Shown here: piece after piece, positions 18,569-27,937 of the stretch
How the letters are laid out: each line of letters begins with the position of its first letter
How positions within the stretch are numbered: the stretch's first letter is position 1
NCBI GenBank assembly: GCA_031284525.1
Contig: JAISZR010000003.1
Coordinates: forward strand, 1-64,000
Source of the DNA: Oscillospiraceae bacterium
GTDB taxonomy: Bacteria; Bacillota; Clostridia; Oscillospirales; Ruminococcaceae
Direction: 5' to 3'
Length of the DNA: 64,000 nucleotides
Notes under the pieces: generated by a model
What the model saw: the letters and a program-made list of their open reading frames with translations, nothing else
What the model was told of the DNA's origin: nothing
The model's database searches: none
Program-made: the position numbers and the translations under genes

Positions 18569-19928
18569 CCTGGGCAAGGAGAGGATCCACCTTATTGGTG
18601 TTGGTGGGTCCGGAATTTTCCCGGTTGCTCAGATTTTGAGCGGTTTGAAATATGAGCTTTCTGGTTCAGATATCGCTGATGGGAGTACAGTTCAGCGTGC
18701 TAGGGATCTGGGGGTAAAGGTTTCCATCGGACATGCGGCTGAGAACATTGCTGGTGCCGAGCTAGTTATTTATAGTGCTGCGATTCCGGCTAACAATCCA
18801 GAGTTGGTGGCGGCTTTGCAAAGTAAGATAGAAGTTATGACGCGGGCTGAGATACTGGGGATAATAACTGCAAGGTATAAACGAAGTGTTTGTATTGCTG
18901 GCACGCATGGGAAGACCACAACGACTGCCCTTTTGGTCCAAATCCTACTCGAAAATAATATTGATACTAGTGCCATCATCGGTGGAGTGCTACCGATTTT
19001 GAATGGCAGTGGCCGGTTTGGCCAATCTGATATTTGTGTATGTGAAGCTTGCGAATATGCAAATACATTTTTGGGTCTTGGTTCCAGTGTTAGTGTCATT
19101 TTAAACATTGGCAATGATCATCTCGAGTTTTTTGGCTCGATGGGGAATTTGATTTTGGCATTTGGGCAGTTTTGCCTTCAAACCAAGGATCTCGTGATCT
19201 ATAACGGTGACGATGCAAACACGAGAGAGGCCGTCTCGAGGGCGCCTGTTCGCAAAATCTCGTTTGGTCTTGGGGAATCTAATGACTATTATGCGGCAAA
19301 CATCAAAAGGCTAAGCTTTCAGAGTATCGCTTTTGATCTGTTTAAAAGTGCGGGGAAGTTAGCCTCGTTGACATTTAATATTCCCGGCGAACATAATATA
19401 TATAACGTTTTGGCCAGCCTTGTGGCTGCCATTGAGCTTGGGTTAAATCCCGAACAGTTGACGGCACCTGTTTTCAATTTCAAAGGTGTAAATAGGCGTT
19501 TTGAAGTGCTATATAAATCAGAGGAGTTGACTGTTGTTGATGATTATGCGCATCACCCAACAGAGATAAAAGCAACTCTGACTGCGGCCAGGCAGTCGCC
19601 GCGTAAAAATATTTGGGTAGTGTTTCAGCCGTTTACCTATTCTAGGACAAAGGGACTACTTGACGATTTTGTTGATGCGCTTTCTTTGGCTGATCGATGC
19701 ATAATTACTGACATTATGGGTGGCCGCGAATTTGATGATTTGGGGGTTTCGAGTTTCGATCTTGCGAAGAAGATTCCGGATGCTGTGCAGATCAGCAGTT
19801 TTGATGGCATCGTGCAATATATTGTTGAAAATGTTCCGGAAAACACGCTTTTGATAACTCTTGGGTGTGGGGATATATATAAGGCCGCCGGACAATTAGT
19901 TGAGAGGTTGCGGGGTGGGGATTCATGA
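18555..19928 (+). CDS. murC: UDP-N-acetylmuramate--L-alanine ligase
   Basis: IHLIGVGGSGIFPVAQIL, GTHGKTTTTALL, DDYAHHPTEIKATL; ATG at 18555 overlaps the upstream gene. Confidence 0.93.
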   Translation: MDPLNLGKERIHLIGVGGSGIFPVAQILSGLKYELSGSDIADGSTVQRARDLGVKVSIGHAAENIAGAELVIYSAAIPANNPELVAALQSKIEVMTRAEILGIITARYKRSVCIAGTHGKTTTTALLVQILLENNIDTSAIIGGVLPILNGSGRFGQSDICVCEACEYANTFLGLGSSVSVILNIGNDHLEFFGSMGNLILAFGQFCLQTKDLVIYNGDDANTREAVSRAPVRKISFGLGESNDYYAANIKRLSFQSIAFDLFKSAGKLASLTFNIPGEHNIYNVLASLVAAIELGLNPEQLTAPVFNFKGVNRRFEVLYKSEELTVVDDYAHHPTEIKATLTAARQSPRKNIWVVFQPFTYSRTKGLLDDFVDALSLADRCIITDIMGGREFDDLGVSSFDLAKKIPDAVQISSFDGIVQYIVENVPENTLLITLGCGDIYKAAGQLVERLRGGDS

Positions 19929-20782
19929 GTGATTTTGTAATAACAGCCGATACTGGTGCCGACCTAAATAAATATTTCAAGAAGAAATTTGATACACACT
20001 TTGTCAAATTTCCTTGTTTCTTGAACGAAAAACCGTTCGATAGCACCGATCACGCGGCGTTTTATAACGGCATGAGAAGTGGGGTTGCTGTTTCGACGTC
20101 CCAGATTAATACGGAGGAGATTCGCAACTTTTTTGAACCTTTTCTCAAGGATGGATTCGATATTGTTCATGTTTCTTTTTCTTCCGCTCTCAGTGGCTCT
20201 TTCAGCTGTTGTTGCGCGGCAAGAGAGGCACTTATGGAACGTTACCCGGACAGAAGGATAAGTGTTATCGATTCCAAAGCCGCTGCATCGGGTCAGGGGC
20301 TCCTTTATGCAATTGCTCTGCAGATGCAATGTGACGGCAAAACGTTTGAAGAGATTGTAACTTGGCTGGAACAAAACGTATATCACCTACATCACTTATT
20401 CACAGTTGATAACCTCTCTTATCTCCAACGAGGCGGCAGGATTTCGAAGACGACTGCTGTTGTCGGCGCAGTTCTTGGGGTTAAACCGCTTCTTTTGGTG
20501 GATGCGGAGGGCAGACTTCAGCTTTATTCCAAAACCCGTGGCAGGCGCAGGTCGCTTGACACAATCGTCGGAGATATAAGTGATTACCTTTCTGATATTG
20601 AGAACAAGTTTATGTTCATCTCACATGCAGACTGCCAGGAAGATGCTGAATATTGCGCTAAGCTCATCAGAAAAACTTATCGTTGCGAGGTGTATATTGC
20701 GGATCTTGTCCCGGTGATTGGCGCGCACAGTGGTCCTGGGACCGTGCACATTGCGTTTTTGGGAAAGCGACTTGATTTTTAA
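19925..20782 (+). CDS. DegV family (fatty-acid-binding) protein
   Basis: ITADTGADLNKYF, STSQINTEEIRNFFEPFLKDG, HVSFSSALSGSF. Confidence 0.92.
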   Translation: MSDFVITADTGADLNKYFKKKFDTHFVKFPCFLNEKPFDSTDHAAFYNGMRSGVAVSTSQINTEEIRNFFEPFLKDGFDIVHVSFSSALSGSFSCCCAAREALMERYPDRRISVIDSKAAASGQGLLYAIALQMQCDGKTFEEIVTWLEQNVYHLHHLFTVDNLSYLQRGGRISKTTAVVGAVLGVKPLLLVDAEGRLQLYSKTRGRRRSLDTIVGDISDYLSDIENKFMFISHADCQEDAEYCAKLIRKTYRCEVYIADLVPVIGAHSGPGTVHIAFLGKRLDF

Positions 20783-20869
20783 CACAATGCCTTTGCGGTT
20801 TCGGTTTTGTATGTTCTCGTTGGACATATTGAATTTCGGGTGAATTGCAATGGCCTGACCCAGTTTGTG

Positions 20870-20915
20870 AAAAAGTGGCGACGAGACGCCACCGAGAAGG
20901 TGGTATCTTGTCGCC
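20870..20915 (-). terminator. Rho-independent terminator 3' of the capsid gene
   Basis: Minus strand: GGCGACAAGA..CCACC-TTCTC-GGTGG..TCTCGTCGCC followed by ACTTTTTC. Confidence 0.7.
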
Positions 20916-20954
20916 TGTGTTGTGCCTAATTTTATGCATTGATTGATATTTTGA

Positions 20955-21956
20955 TTATTTCGCTTTGTAGTCTAGGATTTTAACAGCTGATTTGCAGATT
21001 CTTGCAAAACCATAGGTTGAAGTGATTGCGGAACGCTCCAACTGCTTATCTATCAACTTATCATGTTCAACTGTTAGGTTGCCGCTGGTAACCATTTCCA
21101 AGGCAAATTTGTTATCTAGGGCGATAATCGTATTTTTTGGCACAAAGGCTGATTTAATTAGCTTTGCACCGAGCAAAGTTGTTATCTCACCGGTTGATTC
21201 AAATTTAAAACCACTTTTCGAATCCAAAATTTCTTTAAGTCCGAGTAATTGCTTCATCATTTCAGGTGAGATTAAAATCGTGTTCATTTTATATTCTTCA
21301 AAACTATTCCACAGGTCGATCAAATGTTCAAATGCGGGGACCGCTTCAACCGTTTTGCTTTCCGTCTTTGTTGTCCCATCGCCATTTACTAAAATGTCAA
21401 TTGCGCTTTTCAGTTGTTGCTTGGCAATCTGGGCGCCGATCTGCTTCAGCATAATTGTGAATAGTTCGATTTTTTGGTTTTTAACTGATTCATAGCTTGC
21501 AACCATCATTCGACCTGTTTTATTTAACTTAATGAGGTTTTCTTTCAGCTTGATGTTAACGCTTGGTATTTCCGTTCCTTCGTCGATAACTTTAAGTGGC
21601 TCGGCATCTTCGTCGCAATAAATTGTTCGGTAATCAACACCGCTGATCTGTGTTTTTATTGCTACAATGTCGTCCAACATTTTGACACTAGCCATTCCGG
21701 CCCCAACGGCTCTGTACACATATTCCGGGAATAGTGTTGCAGTTTGCGCTGTCCTGAAGAACTTTTCAATGCAGTCAGCGTTTGCGTCTCCTACTTTTAT
21801 GTCAAAGCGTTTGAGTTGCCGTTGATAAGCATCCATCTTCGAAAATTCGTCACTGTAATTACCTGAAGAGTCCAGCTCTTCCAAAATTTCAGAAAAACTC
21901 TTTTCCGCAACTTTATACATATTCTTGTCCAATACGACATTCTTATAACAATCCAT
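20955..21956 (-). CDS. HK97-fold-like phage major capsid protein
   Basis: 333 aa: EYVYRAVGAGMASVKMLDDIVAIKTQISG...SAIDILVNGDG...TILISPEMMKQLLGLKEIL...FVPKNTIIALDNKFALEMV...TSTYGFARICKSAVKILDYK; overall layout of HK97-type capsid proteins, recognised by eye. Confidence 0.65.
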   Translation of the reverse strand: MDCYKNVVLDKNMYKVAEKSFSEILEELDSSGNYSDEFSKMDAYQRQLKRFDIKVGDANADCIEKFFRTAQTATLFPEYVYRAVGAGMASVKMLDDIVAIKTQISGVDYRTIYCDEDAEPLKVIDEGTEIPSVNIKLKENLIKLNKTGRMMVASYESVKNQKIELFTIMLKQIGAQIAKQQLKSAIDILVNGDGTTKTESKTVEAVPAFEHLIDLWNSFEEYKMNTILISPEMMKQLLGLKEILDSKSGFKFESTGEITTLLGAKLIKSAFVPKNTIIALDNKFALEMVTSGNLTVEHDKLIDKQLERSAITSTYGFARICKSAVKILDYKAK

Positions 21957-21997
21957 AAAATCTCTCCTTACCTTATGGTCAATTAAGCTGTTTGCTC

Positions 21998-22999
21998 TTA
22001 AATATAAAAGCTCTTGTGATTGCTTGGCCTATTACTCTCATCTTTTCGCGCAGTTTGGATATATATTCCGCTTGCCAGGCTTCTCTCATTAGCTTTTTTG
22101 AATTCTTGCAACTCCAAAACTGTCATCTTTGAAACAATGCTTTTAATTGTTGCCAAGCTCAAATTTGGCAACGATAAAATATAAGAGCCTTCAACATTTT
22201 TGATCAATTCTTCTTTGAAAGCATCAGCCAATTCACGAACTTCTTCCAGTTCTTCAAGAGCTGAATATATGCTGTCCAAGCATTGCTTAGAAAGGTATGC
22301 ACCATTTCCATCGAAACTTTTGAATCTCTCTTGAAATTCAACCACATCACTCCCCAGTGTCGTTTCTTCTATTTTTCGGTTGCCTTTAACCACACCTGCT
22401 CTTTTTTGGGCCGGAACTGCTACAAACGACCATTCATAAGCATCCGTCGGATTTTCTAAAATCCCGTAGCAAAGAACTTTGTTTCCATTTTTCACATATT
22501 CCTTGCCCTTGACGTGATTGCATTTTGACTTCTTTATGTTTGCCCCACAGATTGCACACACACAACTTTCAACGTTGCAACCCACACTGACCTCTTTTTT
22601 TATCCCGCCATCAATCTCCAAAATCAGGTCCTTGTTCTTCTCACTTTTAATCATATATGCTTTTGCCTTTAGCATATAATAGTCTTCTCCGGTGTGTGTT
22701 TTCTTCTCATTGCCCCTAACAACTTCGGTAAAGAAGATTCGTGCCATCTGATTAGTTCCTTTGGGATCGTGGTCAAAAATTCCGGTCTTACCCAAAAACA
22801 ATTTTTGCAATTTATTTAGTGCACTTACGCTGAAACATTCGAAATCTCGATCTAGATCATTGTCGCACAGCACGAGATTAAAAATGTAAACCTCATCTTC
22901 CTGCAAAGCGCGCCGGGTATATTTGTTAATCAGCCTAAGATCATCTGAACCTTCTTCAGAACTTTCTTTAGCATCTTTAACAACAAATCCTTCTTTCAC
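21998..22999 (-). CDS. Prohead-protease-like (S78-type) protein with a Cys-rich insertion (alternative ATG at 23116)
   Basis: NLVLCDNDLDRDFECFSVSALNKLQKLFLGKTGIFDHDPKG; GIKKEVSVGCNV; AYEWSFVAVPAQKRAGVVKG (candidate His/Ser/Glu active-site blocks); insertion CVCAICGANIKKSKCNH. GTG at 22999 is preceded by AGGAGG. Confidence 0.6.
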   Translation of the reverse strand: MKEGFVVKDAKESSEEGSDDLRLINKYTRRALQEDEVYIFNLVLCDNDLDRDFECFSVSALNKLQKLFLGKTGIFDHDPKGTNQMARIFFTEVVRGNEKKTHTGEDYYMLKAKAYMIKSEKNKDLILEIDGGIKKEVSVGCNVESCVCAICGANIKKSKCNHVKGKEYVKNGNKVLCYGILENPTDAYEWSFVAVPAQKRAGVVKGNRKIEETTLGSDVVEFQERFKSFDGNGAYLSKQCLDSIYSALEELEEVRELADAFKEELIKNVEGSYILSLPNLSLATIKSIVSKMTVLELQEFKKANERSLASGIYIQTARKDESNRPSNHKSFYI

Positions 23000-23142
23000 A
23001 AGACTTTCCTCCTTCCTGCTTTGTTGCAAATTCCCGCCACAACCTTTCAAATGTTGCATCAATTTCTGCAACCTTGTGGCAAAGCAAGAAGTACCTGCTA
23101 GATCAGTGGCGCCCATAAAACCCCCTAAACCCTACTTCGATC

Positions 23143-23265
23143 TTTACGCATTCTTGAAGTTCTTTTTTGAATGCGAAAGAAAAGTTCCAAAAGAAGCAAA
23201 CCAGTGAAGGAAAACGGAATTTCCCAACTGGACTCTTTTGGAACGCTTTTCTCGGGATCTAAAGT
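23143..23265. repeat. Structured intergenic element A
   Basis: CGCATTC 23147/GAATGCG 23169; GTTCCAAAAGA 23184/TCTTTTGGAAC 23234; CCAGT 23201/ACTGG 23227. Confidence 0.55.
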
Positions 23266-23291
23266 TTTTTATTTTGAATTGGGTGGAGGAT

Positions 23292-25499
23292 TTAAGTGTT
23301 ATAGTTGTTAATTGCTTCTATGATATTTTGTTTTTTCAAGAGCCTTTTTGAATAATATATGGTACCAAAGATGATTAACATAACGGCAACAACACAAATG
23401 CAGGAACCTCCCCAAACGTGCGGCCACGAAATTTTAAATATTTCGGGGTTAAGGGTGCGTTTTGAAATCCAGTAAAAACCTCCAACACCCACGGGCACCC
23501 CTATCATGAGTGCCTTGCAGCCTAAAAAGAGGCCTTCAAAGTTGAGCATTCGGTTCATTCCACCCGATGTCATTCCAACGGATTGGAGCATAGCAAACTC
23601 CCTCCGGCGCAGTGCCATGCTTGTTGAGATTATGTTGACGAGGTTGGCGACCACAACCAACGCGAGCATAGTTACGAATACGCCGACTGAAAACCTGACG
23701 AGTTTCTTGATATTGCCTACCACTTTTGCATACAAACTCGGATTTTTTACGTCGTAAGAACCGATTGTTTGATTGTCTAAAATCTCTCTTGCTTTAATCT
23801 CAAAATCGAGATAATCTTGTGCATAAAACTCCCAAATCGTTGTTGGTATGAATTCAGCATCGTCGGCATCTTTGGTAAGAGCCATGAAAGCTTTGGCTGA
23901 CATAAAAATGTTAACGTCGCTAGAAGAAACGTTTTTAGAAAAGAATTCTGGAATTTCTTTTACCTGTGCAGCAACCGTAAATGATTTGGGCTTTGCAAAT
24001 GGCTGTGTGAGTGAAAGATTCCACTCTTTGCCGAAATCATATCGATTGCCGGAGTTAATTAAGATCCCGTTTGGTGCCTGTGTGCTTTTAAAATCCTGCG
24101 GCGCTAACCCCGCACTCAAACAAATCTTGTCAAATTGCTCGTCATCAAGAGCCAAAATATTAACATGTGCTAGGCCGTCTTTACCAGCGCTGATTGTATT
24201 GTTTTTATCTGTCGCGGTTGCCTTGAACTGCCCCTTTTGGAATTTTATTTTGGATGAATAAGGGAGTGCCTCGAGTTTCCTTTCCATTTCCTGCAGTTCA
24301 TCGTCGAGCTCTAGATTATGTCTCCAAAAAGTAATCTGAATTCTACTTAAGTCGTTATGTTCAGCATTTTCGAGTGCGAGTAGATCTTCAACAGTAGTTC
24401 CTGCGGGGGATGGGATTCCACCTGCACCAAATAAGACAATAAGCGTGACGATGCCACAGCAAAGGGCTCGCAGTGTTGTTTTATATTTGGCTTTGTGGCG
24501 TTTTAGAGATTTCGCGGCCATTACCCCTTCAATACCAAAAAGAGAGTTTATAAACCTAGATACTTTTAACGTTCTCGGTTTGATTTTAATTTCTTTTACT
24601 TGCCGAATCGCGTCGATAGCTGGAGTTCGAGCCACTTTAAGTGCTGGGATTAGCGCCGAAATAAAAATGGTAATCAACGCTATAATGATTACTGCAAGTA
24701 CCATTGACCAAGAGAAAACAACTCTAAAATTTGCTAGAGTTATCGAAACGTATTGAGCTACGTAAAACAATTCTCGCAGGAGATTATTAGCAACAGAAAC
24801 ACCAAGAGCGAGAAGCAAAAAGCCGCAAACAAGCCCGATCGGGACTGCGAGTGTTGACATGATTGCCGCCTCGCCAAAAACCAATCTCCGAATCTGATTA
24901 CTTGTTGCTCCCACACTCTTCAAAATACCAAACTGCTGAATTCTTTGTGCTGCCGAGATATAAAAAGCATTAGAAATGATGCTGGTAGACCAAGATATAA
25001 CAATCAAGATTAGAGCGCCGGCAAAGATAACCATGCCCCCAAATAACTGCCGTGCCCCTTCAACGCTTTCAAGTGCGATAAGGGGCCTATTGAACAGCAT
25101 GCGGGATGACTCGCCGTCGGAAGTGTTACCAAAAGAAACGCCTGCTTCAACCCCAATTTGACTCGCTTCTTTGTCAAAATCCTTGCTGAGGTGGGTGCGG
25201 TTGAATTTGACTTCAATGTCGACTCTATTTTCAATATTCCTAGGTTTGATTTCTCCTTTTGAAAATAGTTTGTTCCCCTTGATCTTTTCCGCCTGTTCCT
25301 GTGTTATATTTTGGTATTTGACGTGCCAATCACCGTAACTGCTAACGGCGGAATCTATTATCATCTGCCTGGCACTAACTGCAAGAGCGGAGATTGCAGT
25401 GATCAGAGAAACAGATAGCACAATGCAAAGGAGTGCCATAATGGTCCCTTTTTTGTTTTTCCGCATGTGGGAAATTGAGAGCCGGTTTAAGACGTTCAT
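23292..25499 (-). CDS. ABC transporter permease (FtsX/MacB-like)
   Basis: 735 aa; QRIQQFGILKSVGATSNQIRRLVFGEAAIMS and RRREFAMLQSVGMTSGGMNRMLNFEGLFLG FtsX-like repeats. Confidence 0.9.
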   Translation of the reverse strand: MNVLNRLSISHMRKNKKGTIMALLCIVLSVSLITAISALAVSARQMIIDSAVSSYGDWHVKYQNITQEQAEKIKGNKLFSKGEIKPRNIENRVDIEVKFNRTHLSKDFDKEASQIGVEAGVSFGNTSDGESSRMLFNRPLIALESVEGARQLFGGMVIFAGALILIVISWSTSIISNAFYISAAQRIQQFGILKSVGATSNQIRRLVFGEAAIMSTLAVPIGLVCGFLLLALGVSVANNLLRELFYVAQYVSITLANFRVVFSWSMVLAVIIIALITIFISALIPALKVARTPAIDAIRQVKEIKIKPRTLKVSRFINSLFGIEGVMAAKSLKRHKAKYKTTLRALCCGIVTLIVLFGAGGIPSPAGTTVEDLLALENAEHNDLSRIQITFWRHNLELDDELQEMERKLEALPYSSKIKFQKGQFKATATDKNNTISAGKDGLAHVNILALDDEQFDKICLSAGLAPQDFKSTQAPNGILINSGNRYDFGKEWNLSLTQPFAKPKSFTVAAQVKEIPEFFSKNVSSSDVNIFMSAKAFMALTKDADDAEFIPTTIWEFYAQDYLDFEIKAREILDNQTIGSYDVKNPSLYAKVVGNIKKLVRFSVGVFVTMLALVVVANLVNIISTSMALRRREFAMLQSVGMTSGGMNRMLNFEGLFLGCKALMIGVPVGVGGFYWISKRTLNPEIFKISWPHVWGGSCICVVAVMLIIFGTIYYSKRLLKKQNIIEAINNYNT

Positions 25500-26182
25500 C
25501 TCCCAATCACCTCGTCACTAATAATCTTGCTATCTGCCATTCTCAAGATCCGCTTAGCCTGTGCAGAAATCCTTTCGTCATGTGTGATAATGATAAGAGT
25601 TTGCCCATATTTTTCATTCGAAAGTTTGAGCAGATCTAAAATTTCTTTTGAATGTTTACTGTCTAAGTTTCCGGTTGGTTCGTCGGCGAGCATAATAGCA
25701 GGTTTGTTGATAATTGCGCGTCCAACTGAGACACGTTGTTGCTGACCACCTGAGAGCTGATTTGGGAGATGAGACCTGCGAGATTCCAAACCTAGGAGCT
25801 TGATGACTTCATCCAAATTGTCGGTCTCGCTCTGACCATCTAACAGCCGCGGCAACGTGATGTTTTCAACAACGTTCAAAATCGGGATTAGGTTATAAAA
25901 TTGGTAGATCAACCCAATCTTGCGGCGCCTAAAGATAGCCAGATCGGTTTCATTCAAGTTATACACATTTTGCCCTTCAATGAATACTTCGCCGCTGGTT
26001 GGCCTGTCAACACAGCCCAGTAGGTGCAACAGCGTTGATTTGCCGGAGCCAGAAGCTCCGACAATAGCTACAAACTCCCCCTTTTCAACCGAAAACGATA
26101 CATCATCCAGTGCCCTGACTTCTGTTTCGCCCTTGCCATAAACTTTTGAAAGATGTTTAACCTCTAAAGTTTTATTGCTCAT
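25496..26182 (-). CDS. ABC transporter ATP-binding protein
   Basis: Walker A GASGSGKST, signature LSGGQQQRVSVGRAI, Walker B MLADEPTGNLD. Confidence 0.95.
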   Translation of the reverse strand: MSNKTLEVKHLSKVYGKGETEVRALDDVSFSVEKGEFVAIVGASGSGKSTLLHLLGCVDRPTSGEVFIEGQNVYNLNETDLAIFRRRKIGLIYQFYNLIPILNVVENITLPRLLDGQSETDNLDEVIKLLGLESRRSHLPNQLSGGQQQRVSVGRAIINKPAIMLADEPTGNLDSKHSKEILDLLKLSNEKYGQTLIIITHDERISAQAKRILRMADSKIISDEVIGR

Positions 26183-26204
26183 AACCTCTTGTCCCCTCAT
26201 TCAA

Positions 26205-27881
26205 CTATTTTTTCCCTTCAAATCCCTTTATCAAGTCTTCGCGCTCATGTTCCCTCAGTTTTTTTAACACCTCCTGCATAGGGTATTTTTCAGTGTTTCT
26301 TGGGAAGCCCATTGCGCATTTATAAAAAGTGGCGGCATCCTCAATTGCGCCCAGTTCGACGCAGATCCTAGCAAATATGATGTCTTTTTCTGGACTTTCA
26401 TCAAGTGTTTTCAAATTGGGCAAAAGGCTTTCGAATTTTCCCTCGGTCCAAAGTTTCAACCACTCCTTGTTTTCAACAAATATACTGGCTATTTTACGCT
26501 CTATCGGCGCGTATGACTCGGTCATATCCAAAAACGTTTTTGGGATCAGGCATTCTTTGTTTACCTGTGAATAAATAGCATCGTTAAAAATTTGTATTGC
26601 ATCAAAAACAAGCCCTTGTATGTAATAAACGAAACCTAGCATGGTTAATGCTTTCCGGAGGGATTCGTCGTCCCCTTCTTCAAAGCTAGCATCCATTTTT
26701 TCAGCGCACTCTGTCAAGCTATGGTTTGCAACATATTCTACTAACCCTCTCTCAAGAATAAAATTATATTCCTCCTGGTCACAAGGAAGTGTTTCTTTGA
26801 GTAGTTTTTGCAGGTAATTTTCTCCTATTCTGTTAGTGTTTTTGTTGTTATAAACAAAGCGGACCAGCCAGAACAAAGCTTCATTTGTGTGACCTTGGTT
26901 TTCTGCAAAATGAAATCTGATCAGATTTGCGAAATAGCACTGAAGGTTGTCAACATCGGGCAAGTAGCTTCCATACGCGGTGACGGAGAAGTAATTCACA
27001 AAGACATCTTCATAATTCTGCTTGATGAAATCTCCCACTTCATCTTCTAGAAGGAATTTTTGCAGATATTCAAAGAGTTTCGGTGCGAATTTTGCAATTG
27101 TCGGCAGACCATAAAGCCTTCGTGACATGCCGAGAACAACTAAGATGAAGGCCTCTTTTGCAAACTCGTTATTCTCTCTCAAAGCGGCGAAGATTTCTTT
27201 TAAGAAAACAAAATATTTGTCAAGCTGTGCCACACTAATCGGTTCGAGCATCTCATCCACTTCTTCAAAAGTCACTAAGCAAGCGGCAGTCGTATGGACT
27301 TTTTGTGCCATCAAATAGGCCTCTATGTCAAAGGCCATCCTAGCCATTTCAAAACTTTGCCGTTCATCAAATTTGAGGTTCTCTCGCAAAAATTCGGTCC
27401 TATATATCTTGTTATAGAGTAGTGGCAACATATTTTTACGGACGGCTTCTCTAAAGATTGCCCACCTAGAATAAGAGCAGTTTGAAACGGATTCTAAAAA
27501 TCTCAATTGCAGCTTTTGTTTTTCTAATTGCACTCCAAAACAGACGATATCTGAATGAAAGTTAAGTGCGTAATCCAAGGTTAATTTAAAAGCATCTTCA
27601 TCCAAAGTTTTCATTTCTGGGCTACAAAAGTATAGATAATCAGCTTCTGAAGTTTCGATGATCTTATTATATGTGCTGGCTAAATTGCCATGCAACTCGT
27701 TTATCTTAATTTTGCCTGTCTTAGTGTCCAAGAACTCTCGGTTTGTGCGGCTCATTCCGTCATCAACAATAGTTAAAGATATGTTGTCCCCATAATTTCC
27801 CATCAGAACTCTGTCCGTGAAAGAAGCCACATTTACGGATTTCTTTTTCACCAAAAAAACAAGTTCCATTTTCAGTGCCAT
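26205..27881 (-). CDS. Glycosyltransferase family 2-like N-terminus with a long alpha-helical C-terminal region
   Basis: ISLTIVDDGMSRTNREFL...ASTYNKIIETSEADYLYFCSPEMKTLDEDAF resembles a GT-A fold; C-terminus looks repeat-like. Confidence 0.45.
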   Translation of the reverse strand: MALKMELVFLVKKKSVNVASFTDRVLMGNYGDNISLTIVDDGMSRTNREFLDTKTGKIKINELHGNLASTYNKIIETSEADYLYFCSPEMKTLDEDAFKLTLDYALNFHSDIVCFGVQLEKQKLQLRFLESVSNCSYSRWAIFREAVRKNMLPLLYNKIYRTEFLRENLKFDERQSFEMARMAFDIEAYLMAQKVHTTAACLVTFEEVDEMLEPISVAQLDKYFVFLKEIFAALRENNEFAKEAFILVVLGMSRRLYGLPTIAKFAPKLFEYLQKFLLEDEVGDFIKQNYEDVFVNYFSVTAYGSYLPDVDNLQCYFANLIRFHFAENQGHTNEALFWLVRFVYNNKNTNRIGENYLQKLLKETLPCDQEEYNFILERGLVEYVANHSLTECAEKMDASFEEGDDESLRKALTMLGFVYYIQGLVFDAIQIFNDAIYSQVNKECLIPKTFLDMTESYAPIERKIASIFVENKEWLKLWTEGKFESLLPNLKTLDESPEKDIIFARICVELGAIEDAATFYKCAMGFPRNTEKYPMQEVLKKLREHEREDLIKGFEGKK

Positions 27882-27937
27882 TCTTTTTCACACCCTACCT
27901 GTTGGTTACGGCTTAGATCGCCGCTGCCGCAACTTCA

